A stretch of DNA of 64,000 nucleotides from Apostichopus japonicus (taxonomy: Eukaryota; Echinodermata; Holothuroidea; Aspidochirotida; Stichopodidae): the NCBI RefSeq assembly GCF_037975245.1, contig NC_092583.1, forward strand, positions 9,013,764 to 9,077,763, given 5' to 3'. Shown one piece after another: positions 28,123 to 44,099 of the stretch; the stretch's first letter is position 1, and each line of letters starts with the position of its first letter. The position numbers and the translations under genes were made by a program. The notes below the pieces were generated by a model. That model was not told where the DNA came from. It did not search any database and saw only the letters and a program-made list of their open reading frames with translations.

Positions 28123-28455
28123 TTAACAATTTCCTTTTCTTTAAACCTCACAGCCATCATCAAATCTTTTGATCAGCTAAAGCAGAACATATCAGAAAAT
28201 CTTGATGTAGACCAAACTACCCTGCTGGCAACTATTTTCCATATTCCCGAGGAAGGAATCTCTGATATCAAGAAGCACAACAAACCAGGAACTCTTTTGT
28301 TAGAGAAGCTGACCCAAAAATCACTGATATCTCCCACAAACATCACAACATTGGAAAATGCCCTAACAGAACAAGGAAATGAAAAATGTGCGAAACTTCT
28401 CAGAGAATTCAGAAGTAAAAATCCTGTAGTTCAAGCAACAATGTGCCCAGAATAA
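1441..28455 (+). CDS. multi-exon DED / coiled-coil / double ZU5-UPA scaffold protein (5'-partial gene)
   Basis: Eighteen exons join in one open frame of 4,041 nt, giving 1,346 residues plus stop TAA (28453-28455). Domain order with approximate residues: DED-like 1-85; coiled coil 95-279; linker 280-307; DED-like 308-395; ZU5 455-575; UPA 577-757; linker 758-777; DED-like 778-870; ZU5 943-1050; UPA 1051-1226; linker 1227-1246; DED-like 1247-1346. ZU5 and UPA occur together in UNC5, PIDD and ankyrins, usually before a death domain. DEDs are homotypic adaptors in caspase-8/FADD signalling. A cytoplasmic signalling scaffold is therefore inferred. No signal peptide, membrane segment or protease domain is seen. 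The N-terminus is missing. The death-fold domains lack the Trp typical of classical death domains and match the DED pattern better. Every boundary has AG/GT and compatible phase; exact boundaries need transcript data. Confidence 0.85.
2213..2657 (+). repeat. tandem duplication of an intron 3' end with its splice acceptor
   Basis: About 221 bp ending in a pyrimidine-rich tract and gtttcag is present twice, at roughly 2213-2433 and 2434-2657, differing by scattered substitutions and small indels. Both copies end in an AG acceptor (2433 and 2657). Only the second is followed by the exon 2 reading frame; the first is followed by the next repeat copy. Confidence 0.85.
2658..3091 (+). CDS. exon 2: coiled coil with 14-residue repeats
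   Basis: Encodes about 145 residues that are almost entirely charged or Leu heptads. The core is a 14-residue, 42-nt unit of the type TEEERQQLKRTLKA, repeated about five times with a degenerate copy on each side. The spacing of two heptads per unit and the Leu at the d-like position predict a long parallel coiled coil for oligomerisation. The entry phase completes an Asp codon with exon 1. The donor is GAG|GTTAGA, phase 0. Confidence 0.85.
4176..4313 (+). CDS. exon 3: coiled coil continued
   Basis: Encodes 46 residues starting ELEEAKSSMRATKDELVK, continuing the heptad pattern of exon 2. The acceptor is ttacattacag and the donor ATG|GTAATG, phase 0 on both sides. Confidence 0.8.
4330..4750. 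repeat. degenerate TACGGGTT-type motif cluster
   Basis: The motif TACGGGTT and its complement AACCCGTA, with variants, recur irregularly between the exon 3 donor and repeat copy A. A shorter stretch with related words (tacgggttgccacagat, agatcacatg) lies beyond copy A at about 7665-7800, so copy A may have inserted into it. I do not recognise the family. Confidence 0.4.
4755..7607. mobile_element. AGGTCA-rich dispersed repeat, copy A (probable non-autonomous DNA element)
   Basis: The left end reads cagtgtttttggttccttgc and the right end, reverse-complemented, contains cactgtggttccttgc, an imperfect terminal inverted repeat. The right end closes with ggctcttgtt, as in copies B and C. A (TG)n tract at 4809-4860 follows the left end. 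The interior consists of variable-length tandem units carrying the conserved phrases gtgatccgaggtcaccaaaggtca and gataacttgagaacgaatt. No transposase frame is present. The superfamily is unknown. Confidence 0.6.
8160..8810. repeat. second AGGTCA-containing dispersed repeat family
   Basis: Starts with a hairpin-like end (ggttacttgcc, then ggcgagaaacc) and a GT-rich stretch similar to the left end of copy A. The body differs: the phrase gtacaagaa, then a Thr/Leu-poor AT-rich stretch, then gtggaggtcaaaggtcatttgg. It contains a perfect AGGTCA-A-AGGTCA at 8628-8640. Related sequence recurs at 10985-11660. Confidence 0.5.
8866..8950 (+). CDS. exon 4: linker
   Basis: Encodes 28 residues (ALYASAPGKETLHEENVTSD onward) with no domain signature, linking the coiled coil to the second DED-like domain. 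The acceptor is ttatttgcag and the donor CAG|GTAAGA. It enters in phase 0 and leaves in phase 1, as the following exon requires. Confidence 0.7.
9060..10190. other. intron segment with possible decayed mobile element
   Basis: Bounded on the left by a poly-G run (9121-9132) and GC-rich hairpin words (ggagcgccacc / ggttggcgcggagc), and on the right by ggacgctctgccactg near 10140. These words resemble element ends common in marine invertebrates, but I could not match the two ends to each other. No coding frame is supported. Confidence 0.25.
10540..10648. repeat. (AT)n microsatellite, two blocks around a 29-bp centre
   Basis: Two long AT dinucleotide runs flank the short centre acagtatatatttatattgc. 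The whole array can fold on itself. Frames translated through it are artefacts. Confidence 0.95.
10985..11660. repeat. second AGGTCA-containing repeat family, internal tandem units
   Basis: The phrase accacatttcgtacaagaagcc and variants recur near 11126, 11214, 11476 and 11615, each followed by a ttttggtggaggtca-type phrase and a catttggggtca-type phrase. This matches the family at 8160-8810. A GT-rich stretch lies at its left (11015-11050). The 95-residue frames here run through the repeat and are not genes. Confidence 0.55.
12007..12330 (+). CDS. exon 5: DED-like domain
   Basis: Encodes about 108 residues. The first 85 form a death-fold: helix 1 around LMVNVAEDL, then KLATLFGLPPAETDMLRR, ITLIKFMKTRNI and VTNLQKGLVYI. 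It resembles exons 11 and 18 in hydrophobic spacing and in the (L/M)-x-x-x-F-x-(L/I)-(P/T) motif. It lies directly before a ZU5 exon, unlike most ZU5-UPA proteins, where the death fold follows. The acceptor is tttcag and the donor CCAG|GTAAGA; phases 1/1. Confidence 0.8.
12708..13992. mobile_element. AGGTCA-rich dispersed repeat, copy B (left-truncated)
   Basis: Joins the family abruptly at gtcatgtgatccgaggtcac and runs to the common right end ggctcttgtt. It shares the interior phrases of copy A in the same orientation. It lacks the GT-rich left end. Confidence 0.6.
14148..14630 (+). CDS. exon 6: ZU5 domain 1
   Basis: Encodes 161 residues. The first 60 are acidic and polar. The ZU5 domain follows: FEGGTISVMGVHLTIPEYAL, then VISVKVIYV, then MTPLIKLEPEGLALNKPAQL and TIPHSA. 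Gly-Gly-x-(I/V/L), the (I/V)P-x-x-AL turn, P-x-(I/V)-K-x-(E/G)P and IPH are the family's usual landmarks. I see no His-Phe-Ser autoprocessing motif like that of PIDD. The acceptor is tttttag and the donor GAAG|GTAAAA; phase 1/1. Confidence 0.88.
14808..15034 (+). CDS. exon 7: UPA domain 1, first part
   Basis: Encodes 76 residues starting GEITWTEEKS. The run INILSYVFVNLV followed by a beta-rich segment (IFRIVPFIDG, DDVLITVCFC) fits the start of a UPA domain. Its counterpart in the second module is exon 14 (227 versus 230 nt, same phases). The donor is AAG|GTGAGG. Confidence 0.78.
15480..15641 (+). CDS. exon 8: UPA domain 1, middle part
   Basis: Encodes 54 residues starting LLLEDYQSKLSLGNYTTFQV. 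Phase 0/0. Position and phase match exon 15. The acceptor is atgttttag and the donor AAG|GTTTGT. Confidence 0.72.
16341..16625. mobile_element. MITE-like element with TGCG(CG)TAGCCA inverted ends
   Basis: The left end is tgcgtagcca and the right end tggctacgcgca, reverse complements apart from one CG insertion. The element is about 285 bp, has G-rich and C-rich runs just inside each end and encodes nothing. A related phrase (gtgtggccaggat) occurs near 19688. It abuts repeat copy C. Confidence 0.6.
16630..20451. mobile_element. AGGTCA-rich dispersed repeat, copy C (interrupted)
   Basis: Begins gggggttccaagcaagc followed by a GT-rich stretch, and ends ggctcttgtt like copies A and B. The family sequence stops at 18665 and resumes at 19853, with a foreign segment between. 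It has the same internal phrases and orientation as A and B. Confidence 0.6.
18666..19852. mobile_element. element nested inside repeat copy C
   Basis: Flanked on both sides by ttttt (18661-18665 and 19853-19857). Outside these, the flanks join as the continuous family sequence seen uninterrupted in copy B near 13345. The left end carries the near-palindrome ctcataccagcatgctggtg; the right end contains ggtatgagct, inverted relative to agctcatacc at the left. It includes its own ggtcaaaggtca phrase at about 18838. The 81-residue minus-strand frame inside matches nothing I know. Confidence 0.55.
20551..20703 (+). CDS. exon 9: UPA domain 1, last part
   Basis: Encodes 51 residues starting HIDIGHLCAASRVLHQF and ending in a beta strand (VMVDVELKVSQ) then TALILQSK. 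Exactly 153 nt, the same length and phase (0/0) as exon 16. The acceptor is tatccattag and the donor AAG|GTGAGT. Confidence 0.75.
21422..21482 (+). CDS. exon 10: linker between UPA 1 and DED-like 3
   Basis: Encodes 20 residues (VKNILLSPESQKILFRELHL) plus one base. It is 61 nt with phase 0/1, identical in length and phase to exon 17. Too short to stand alone, it is supported by the phase fit and by its counterpart. Confidence 0.7.
22111..22427 (+). CDS. exon 11: DED-like domain between the two ZU5-UPA modules
   Basis: Encodes 106 residues: DLDRYEELRREIAKLL, then CEQLGMFFGLTPAEKEKIQK, a GEILMKIL helix, MIGLYEGLKAI and a closing helix, then a Lys-rich tail. The pattern parallels exons 5 and 18. 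The acceptor is ctcacttcag and the donor AAAATA|GTATGC, phase 1/0. Using the donor avoids the nearby stop at 22437. Confidence 0.78.
22786..22963 (+). CDS. exon 12: inter-module linker
   Basis: Encodes 59 residues starting VKVPQKQVVMSKREPQLSV, with no domain I recognise. It is mixed basic/hydrophobic and ends RRLLLLAKEEH. It has no counterpart in the first module. Phase 0/1, which the ZU5 exon that follows needs. Confidence 0.68.
23474..23797 (+). CDS. exon 13: ZU5 domain 2
   Basis: Encodes 108 residues: FDQRGGEMFVAGVCLLVPAG, IVSLWVS, LTPFVKFGPESLTLHKPVTL and IIPHCAL. The landmarks correspond one to one with ZU5 1 in exon 6 (GG-x-(I/M), VPAGAL, TPFVKFGPE, IIPH). It lacks the N-terminal acidic extension of exon 6. 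The acceptor is ttttttcctacag and the donor CAG|GTCTGT, phase 1/1. Confidence 0.87.
24672..24901 (+). CDS. exon 14: UPA domain 2, first part
   Basis: Encodes 76 residues starting DKSVKWTLEKKHLSC, with CYIGLHVPFIPKMRKRVCIL as its core and ending DDTLEHK. It is the counterpart of exon 7 in length, phase (1/0) and the shared KSV-x-x-x-(L/K)E start. The donor is AAA|GTAAGT. Confidence 0.75.
25611..25754 (+). CDS. exon 15: UPA domain 2, middle part
   Basis: Encodes 48 residues starting SLIHEEIYQQKGTIIHD, aligning with LLLEDYQSKL in exon 8. It is 144 nt, phase 0/0. I place the donor at AAAGTG|GTTAGT. Ending two bases earlier at AAAA|GTGGTT would break the frame into exon 16 unless it dropped exactly one codon, so the choice affects one Val. 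Confidence 0.68.
26369..26741. mobile_element. foldback (long inverted repeat) element
   Basis: The left arm at 26369-26450 (atactcatagctagtacagt onward) is nearly the reverse complement of the right arm at 26655-26741, with a handful of mismatches. The centre of about 200 bp is AT-rich and also partly self-complementary. No coding. It lies in the intron between exons 15 and 16. The transcript of this intron would form a stable hairpin. Confidence 0.8.
26945..27097 (+). CDS. exon 16: UPA domain 2, last part
   Basis: Encodes 51 residues starting DVAMETLWLKNRHKVECHL with a beta strand (DTVTLEIEARY) and ending LFQLNIQLQ. Exactly 153 nt, phase 0/0, like exon 9. The acceptor is tctcttcaag and the donor CAG|GTAACT. 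Confidence 0.76.
27543..27603 (+). CDS. exon 17: linker before the C-terminal DED-like domain
   Basis: Encodes IDKLLHIDQITSPFQLALPE plus one base. It is 61 nt, phase 0/1, the same as exon 10. The donor is GAAT|GTGAGT. Confidence 0.7.
28077..28119. repeat. (TA)n microsatellite
   Basis: Uninterrupted TA dinucleotide run 35 bp upstream of the exon 18 acceptor. It replaces the usual pyrimidine tract region almost up to the acceptor. Confidence 0.95.
28154..28455 (+). CDS. exon 18: C-terminal DED-like domain and stop
   Basis: Encodes 99 residues and the stop TAA. The death-fold pattern is FDQLKQNISENLDVDQTTLL, ATIFHIPEEGISDIK, GTLLLEKL, NITTLENAL and CAKLLREF. The Leu-rich segment and the final L-x-x-F helix match a DED better than a classical death domain (no mid-domain Trp). 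The acceptor is aacctcacag. No AATAAA follows within 1 kb; a GATAAA variant is at 28495. Confidence 0.8.
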
Positions 28456-30360
28456 TGACTGAATTCATAATGTGGTTCATTGTAACCAAACAATGATAAA
28501 TACGAACATCATATCACCATTAGTGATGTACCCAGGAATTAATTCACTTAAAAGCGGGGGGGGGGGGGGGAGTTGGTGAGACATTTGTACAAACCGTTAT
28601 TTACAGTCAGAGCTCATAAAAACAGGACTATGAGTGTAATTACACCTGTAAGAGTTACATGAAATATTCTCCTCTCCTTCTTAACACTGTTATGTATGTA
28701 TATGCTCTATTTGACCAAGTCCATATTGGTATACTTATACCTTTAATAGCATAAAATGTTAAATCGTTCTATATCAGAATAATAGTAACTTTGACAGAGT
28801 TTGAATATGGAAGGCGCATTGTTTTTAGAATATCTAACAGTTCTGTTTGATGAAGATGGGTTGAGGTCAACAGATGTTGAAACCTGACAAATTTTGTAAA
28901 CATGGTGTCTTAAGAAATGCAAAAATTGCCAATCTTCTAGACACCTTATACAGATTTCTCTGTCATTTGATAACGTTGGATAACATTTCGCACCTGGACT
29001 GATGTCTGTACTGATGTTTAGCATCTTACTTAAAGATGATGTTCAGTAAATTCCATCAAGATTGGCCTGAAAACTATATTCCGGTTGCTCAAACCATTCT
29101 TAGATATTTACTGCTTCCTTTGGCCAAACCACATCCGAATAGCCTTTTTTGTGTGGAAAGATATGAATTTATTAAATTTGATCATAGTAAGTTGTGGATG
29201 CATATGGTATCATGGTAATTGATCTGAAAGTGTTTCTGTTTTTCTTCCTAGTATCCATATCATGTTTGTATAGAGGTATACAAATTTTCAAGAAAATCTG
29301 AGAACTGATGATCTATCTGGCTTTCAAAGAAATGTACATATTCACTTTATTTTATTGACAATACATAAACAAACTCAGTAACCATGGGTTATTCCTAGAG
29401 TTGTTATTACCCCGATTTTTTAGGTTGATGGAAGAGACTATGGAAATGCCAAATTTATCTCTGGATAATGTGGAGGCAACATATTCAAAATACTTTACAA
29501 CAGACCTCTCAATGCACATTAAAATACATGGATCAAATGGTTCTCATGAAGACCTTGATTATAGGTCTTTCTTTAGCATACCTATTCGTTCTTGACCCTT
29601 TTGGAAAAAAACCACAACCCTTGCTGACGTATATACCTTTGTGGAAACTTGTGGTTTTTGGCATTCCTGTAGACAGGTTGGAAAACATTAACTCCTAAGC
29701 ATGTATCAAGTAACTCTTCTAATCATTTATTAGTGGTGCTCTTTGCGTGACCCAGCAAGCGGGACCTCAACCTGTCAACGACAATCATCGCTTTTCTTTC
29801 GACGCAATGTTTTGTGTGCTTTGGTGATTTAAAAGTATTTTTAAGAATGAATATTGATAATTATTACATTGATTTATTGATATCTTGGACTTGTTTGTGA
29901 CATAATTGAACACAGCCAGGACATGTATATAGAACATGTATATAGAGAATAAAACTAATCTTCGCATTTTGCTGTATTATTACTTTTATGTAAACTGGAT
30001 GGCAGTAGCCTGTTTGCAGGGAGTGGGGTAGGGGGAAGCTGTCCCCCTGTGACTTCCACTTCCTAAATGGGAAACACCCTAACAAAATCGTTCATTAGCT
30101 TTACAAAATCACACTTCAATTCATTTTCTGTTTAAGAATTAAAATTTGAAGGCATAAAATGTTTTCGTTGAGTTTTACACATGAATAATTCTAATAAGAA
30201 AAGAGCGTCGGAGTGGGGTGGGGTGAGGGGGTATTGAAATCTGCATCGTATCATTAATGTCGAAGGAAAATTGTGGTGGTACAGGCCGCCTGGGCACAGG
30301 GGTCTGTTCCCACTCCCCCTCGTACAAACTTCTGCCCCCACATGTATATGTTTTATATCT
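28456..30360. other. intergenic, no gene recognised
   Basis: Contains the unmapped 3' end of the DED/ZU5 gene and a poly-G run (28557-28570). Short frames at 29036-29218 and 29401-29698 have no splice context or known motif. An AATAAA stands at 29948. The stretch 30000-30340 has GGGG/CCCC-rich words of the kind that mark decayed elements. Confidence 0.45.
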
Positions 30361-31252
30361 CTCTCTCTTTAATGGTGATCTGCCTTAAGGCGGGTCCCTC
30401 ACCAAACACAAAATCATAAGAACCGCTCTTCTGCATTTCTGCCATCTCTGATATCATCCATCAACATTATTCTCTTTCTCCCTCTTGGTCGCTTCCCGTT
30501 CATTCTTCCTTCAAGCACATCTTTCAGTAGTCCGTCATGTCTCAAGATGTGCCCAATCCACCTTTTCTTTCTCAGCTTAATAGTTTCTCCCAGCCTGCGG
30601 ACCTCACCAACCCTCTGTAGAATTTCCTCATTTGTGACCCTGTCTGACCACTTTATGTTCTCAGATTTTCTCCTAAGCTATATCTCCAATGCGTCTATTC
30701 TTTTTCTGTCCTCTTTCCTAAGTGTCCAGGTTTCTGAGCCATACAGGAATAAACCCCACACAAAATATTTCATTAATCTCTTCTTTAATTGTAACTCAAG
30801 ACTAGCAGTAAAAAGAGAGTTGTGTGGTTTGAAAGTTTCCTTGGCCATTGCCACTCTTGCTCTGATTTCGGTTTCACAATATACATCTTCCGCCAGTAGA
30901 CTACCAAGACATTTGAAGTGTCTGACCTGTTCAAGTTCCTTCCCCTCTATCTCTATATGAACTCTTCTTTGTTCCCTTCCAATCTTCATGACTTTCGTGT
31001 TCTTGATGTTAATCCTCATCCCATACTGGTTGAAAACTCTGTTGGTATTCTCCATCATACGTTGAAGTCCAGCCTCCACGCTTGCTAACATTGCCCGGTC
31101 ATCTGCAAAACGTACCGACTTCATCCATTGTCCTCCAACTTGTATTCCTTCTTGAATTTCATCAAGTGCGTCAGTTATCATGGCATCTGCGTAAATGTTT
31201 TATAGGACTGGAGACATAAGACATCCTTGTCTCACTCTTCTCCCTATTGTGG

Positions 31253-31256
<4 letters not shown>
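30361..31256 (-). mobile_element. 5'-truncated LINE fragment with decayed reverse transcriptase
   Basis: Read on the minus strand, the frame carries VRQGCLMSPVL, then FADD at the catalytic palm (KSVRFADDRAML), the YGMRINIKNTKVM segment, a SLL-x-ED block, LYGSETWTLRKED and a basic C-terminal region ending near 30410. This order is usual for APE-type LINE reverse transcriptases (RTE/L2-like; clade not resolved). In-frame stops occur at 31200-31202 (TAA) and around 30676 (TAG). The 5' side is cut off at the AT microsatellite, so most of the element is missing. Confidence 0.82.

Positions 31257-31306
<50 letters not shown>
31257..31306. repeat. (AT)n microsatellite
   Basis: Uninterrupted AT run directly at the 5' truncation point of the minus-strand LINE fragment. 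Confidence 0.95.
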
Positions 31307-31308
<2 letters not shown>

Positions 31309-31309
31309 A

Positions 31310-33440
31310 TACGGGATACCGTTAACCTTCGCCACTTCTACCCGTCGCTTGCACTCCTTATATTCGTGTACAATTTCAACTGCTACATCCTTGTCTCAAC
31401 CAGCAGTAACCAGTTGTTACGTCATTTGTGTTATTGTTTCGCAAAACAACTATATAATCCTAGGGAGGTTTAGGATTTAAATGCCTTAATAAGATTAATC
31501 CAGAAATCCCCTTAAAGTAGTATTTGTTTTCTGCAGAAGAGCTTCTTTAGCCATTAGCATCCAACCACACACCTGTTGTTGTCCCACGCCGTATATATTG
31601 ACGTGGTAAATGTCTCGTATGTGTCCTGACATTTTCTTATCGCAGCATTTTCAATCTAGTATTTTCCAAAGATGGACTGCTTTACTATGTAGTTACTTAT
31701 GACCAAAGCTATCCACAATTTCCAAAAGAAAATACTTCTTTTGTACATAAATCGGATTTCCTTCATTTCATATTGTATTCGAAAATTCCCTATGTAACCA
31801 GATGTTTGGGTGCCGCCATTACTCATATCATCTCGCTAAAGAAACTTTAACATAGTCCAGTGACAGTCCATATTGGCAGTTCACTCTCCTCTGTTGCCGT
31901 CCGTCATAGTTCCGTGTCTTTGCAGTGGGAGGGACCCGAATACCCCCTCCCCCAATGACATAACAGACTGCGTCGTGCAAATTCTAAACGTGAAGTTAAA
32001 CATCGCCTTGAACTTGTTTCTTTTGCAATGTGGATATTTCAGCGTTCCTATCGAGGGCGCTATCATGTTGTCCAAACCAGAGTAATTCTAAATATACGGC
32101 TTTGGTCCAACCAGAGCCGTGTAGAGAGATGGCTCTGGTAATAACAGTGCCGTAGTCCAGCTCTGGGTCCTAAAGTGCGTGATCTTCCCAATTACAGATA
32201 TTTAAAGATTTTGTGTAGCGCTTTAAACATACATCACAAAGTAATTCTCGGTGATTTCAGAGACTGCAACTTGTCAAGATTCGAGGAACTAGACAATACC
32301 AATATTAACTCGCCCTTGTCGATTTAGGGCGCGGCTGGATATTCCCATTGCTCAATCACTGGCGTAGATATTTTCGGGTCAAGTTTCACACACTTATTCC
32401 GCGTATCAAATGATCTGTGGTAAACCTCGTATTACTTAAAAATATGACCGGAGAAGCTCGTTGTAGTGTATTGCACAATCATTCCAGTTTTCTTACTTTT
32501 GGGTGAAAATAAGATAAAGAAATAAGTATAAGAGGAAGATTCCAAAGGAACCACTTTTGCAACTGTGTTAACGTACCATTCCTGTAAACTTCTTTGCAGT
32601 TGGAAAACAGATAGAACGGCTGACTCTAGAGACAAGTACCCTGCAACTGCCGATCATCAGTTATATATGAAATAGCCTACATGTGAGTGTATATAAATAA
32701 TGACGTACCTCCCTCTAACAGATATCCAAAGAACCCATTAAATTATAGTTACTTTTTGTTTCTTTCTTGAGTTGGAGCTGCATTGACAACTCTCGCTATC
32801 TCGTAATACCAATATTGGTTATGCATGTGGGGTATACCTAGTATAGATGGCGACCCGGCGTTTGCTTCCTTGTCACCCCATGCAGGGGATGCCGTCCTGG
32901 GGAGGGGGTAAGAAGAGGGATGCCCCCTTCTCGTTTGAGACATTTTGTTTATGTAAGATGGATTTGATGGAAAATGGTGCTATCTTTTACAAAGACTTTA
33001 ACTGATTATATCATGAACATGTGGCGACCCCCAAAGACTGGTTCTCGGGGCTGACCTCCCCCCCCCCCTTCACCACCGATGAGTACGCTGCTGGATCTAT
33101 GATATTAACTTAAGGACACCTTACGTCTTTTTTTTGCTCGTTGTTATCACAATTGCCACAACATTTTCATAATTGCGCGGTTTATGCACATTAAAACAAT
33201 GAAGACAAATGAAGAAAAAAAATCACATATCTGTCTCGATATAGCTGTGTTGAAAAAAGAACATATGTCAAGTATTTACACAACATTGCAATATATTGAT
33301 TTCACTTTCACGGTTCATTATTTTAATGACCGTTTTCTACATGTTGCCACTGCGGTACAACATTACGTTAAGACCACGTCTTTCTTTGCACACGACACCA
33401 TGTGATTTAAAGTTAGACGCAAGCGCAATGGTTATCACAT
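31310..33440. other. intergenic, no gene recognised
   Basis: Short frames (31873-32085, 32432-32635, 32749-32943) lack motifs and splice context. C-rich runs near 33058 and GGGG words near 32885 suggest decayed repeats. The last part may hold regulatory sequence for the carboxypeptidase gene, but only the TATA box below is specific. Confidence 0.4.
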
Positions 33441-33450
33441 CCCATGAGTA

Positions 33451-33460
33451 CTATAAAACA
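33451..33460 (+). promoter_or_regulatory. TATA box of the carboxypeptidase gene
   Basis: The sequence ctataaaaca lies 61-70 bp upstream of the predicted start codon. A transcription start about 25-30 bp downstream would give a 5' UTR of roughly 30-40 nt, typical of highly expressed secreted enzyme genes. Confidence 0.6.
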
Positions 33461-33520
33461 GCTTATATCCAATTTGAAGGAACGATATTGACATTAATTG
33501 TCATCTACAACTGATTTAGG

Positions 33521-44029
<10,509 letters not shown>

Positions 44030-44088
44030 TCATAAGCATATGCTATTGAATACTCTTAAGAACACACAATAATAGGATTGATATGACA

Positions 44089-44094
44089 AATAAA
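44089..44094 (+). promoter_or_regulatory. polyadenylation signal of the carboxypeptidase gene
   Basis: AATAAA stands 60 bp after the stop codon, a usual distance for a short 3' UTR. Confidence 0.7.
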
Positions 44095-44099
44095 GAAAA

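Noticed and set aside
12007-28455. Two adjacent genes instead of one (split after exon 11)
   Set aside because: No stop, polyadenylation signal or promoter is needed between them: exon 11 leaves and exon 12 enters in phase 0 with good GT/AG sites. Only transcripts could overturn this.
29401-29698. Possible coding exon after the DED/ZU5 gene
   Set aside because: Two overlapping frames, no acceptor/donor pair in phase and no motif.
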